Shown: piece by piece, positions 63,956 through 64,000 of the stretch | Position numbering within the stretch: the stretch's first letter is position 1 | How the letters are laid out: every line of letters begins with the position of its first letter | NCBI RefSeq assembly: GCF_000069185.1 | Contig: NC_010397.1 | Span: forward strand, 2,604,001-2,668,000 | Reading direction: 5' to 3' | DNA: 64,000 bases | Source: Mycobacteroides abscessus ATCC 19977 | Lineage (GTDB): Bacteria > Actinomycetota > Actinomycetes > Mycobacteriales > Mycobacteriaceae | Translations under genes and position numbers: made by a program | Notes under the pieces: generated by a model | The model's database searches: none | What the model was told of the DNA's origin: nothing | Seen by the model: only the letters and a program-made list of their open reading frames with translations

Positions 63956-64000
63956 TCAGCTCGGCGCGTCGGTGTCGAGCGTTTCCAGCACGACCTCGGC
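63956..64000 (-). CDS. pdtaR: PdtaR response regulator, last 14 codons only
   Basis: The visible minus-strand tail reads AEVVLETL followed by six residues and a stop. It matches the end of the ANTAR-domain regulator PdtaR (Rv1626), which sits next to the Rv1627c-Rv1629 genes in M. tuberculosis. The identification rests on eight residues plus synteny. Confidence 0.6.
   Translation of the reverse strand, partial: AEVVLETLDTDAPS

Noticed and set aside
1..64000. CRISPR arrays, tRNA, rRNA or intact insertion sequences
   Set aside because: No regularly spaced repeats, no cloverleaf-like or ribosomal sequence, and no transposase frame were recognised.

Overview
The window is high-GC actinobacterial DNA and almost certainly comes from a rapidly growing mycobacterium. 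I infer this from an MmpS/MmpL pair, a decayed 13E12/DUF222-HNH element, DUF5313 and LGFP-repeat proteins, GTP-dependent PEP carboxykinase, a CmtR-type metal sensor, several FadD-type acyl-CoA ligases, and the polA / DUF35 / lipid-transfer-thiolase / pdtaR gene set seen in other mycobacteria. A Mycobacteroides (abscessus-chelonae type) genome would fit, but the species is an inference. I see no rRNA, tRNA, CRISPR array or intact insertion sequence.

Layout. 1-5.7 kb: the end of a GshA-like ligase, FKBP and LGFP lipoproteins, pckG, an ArsR regulator with a strong terminator, and a DUF5313 plus lipoprotein carbonic anhydrase pair behind a structured leader. 5.7-8.1 kb: a complete arsenic island (arsR divergent from arsI-acr3-arsC) with a palindromic operator. 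8.4-12.9 kb: an orphan FetB permease, then mmpS and an mmpL broken by a one-base frameshift. 12.9-19.1 kb: a translationally coupled aromatic meta-cleavage operon (extradiol dioxygenase, FAH hydrolase, acyl-CoA ligase, MhpA-like hydroxylase) that runs into mmpS-mmpL and has a divergent TetR. 19-25.4 kb: YaeQ, DUF3297, a long gene-poor stretch with repeated palindromes, a collagen-like secreted peptide, a two-component system and a Tat-exported DJ-1/PfpI protein. 25.6-33.9 kb: an esterase with a solitary ectoine-synthase homologue, a PAS-ANTAR regulator, CtaG, a polysaccharide deacetylase, a frameshifted PhyH dioxygenase with its TetR, and small proteins. 33.9-38 kb: two separate ArsR-family sensor plus cation-diffusion-facilitator pairs (SmtB-like and CmtR). 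38-44.5 kb: a D-aminoacylase-like amidohydrolase, a TetR, and a flavin monooxygenase / hydrolase / acyl-CoA ligase operon. Near-identical palindromes tie this TetR to a SnoaL-like gene 6 kb away.

44.8-49.2 kb is the most striking region: a tightly overlapping four-gene operon of sugar aminotransferase, HAD phosphatase, Gfo/Idh/MocA dehydrogenase and FHS-type sugar transporter. Its gene content and order match the Bacillus subtilis ntdA-ntdB-ntdC-glcP operon, in which NtdABC make kanosamine. A collapsed 13E12 element sits at its 3' border. From 49.9 kb onward the content is housekeeping: an FAD monooxygenase, polA, a VOC protein, ctaD, a DUF35/thiolase pair, a YwaF-like membrane protein, a complete branched-chain amino acid ABC transporter (livKHMGF) and the last codons of pdtaR.

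Two genes (mmpL and phyH) are each broken by a single-base change in a G/C homopolymer. Read-level verification is needed before either is called a true pseudogene.
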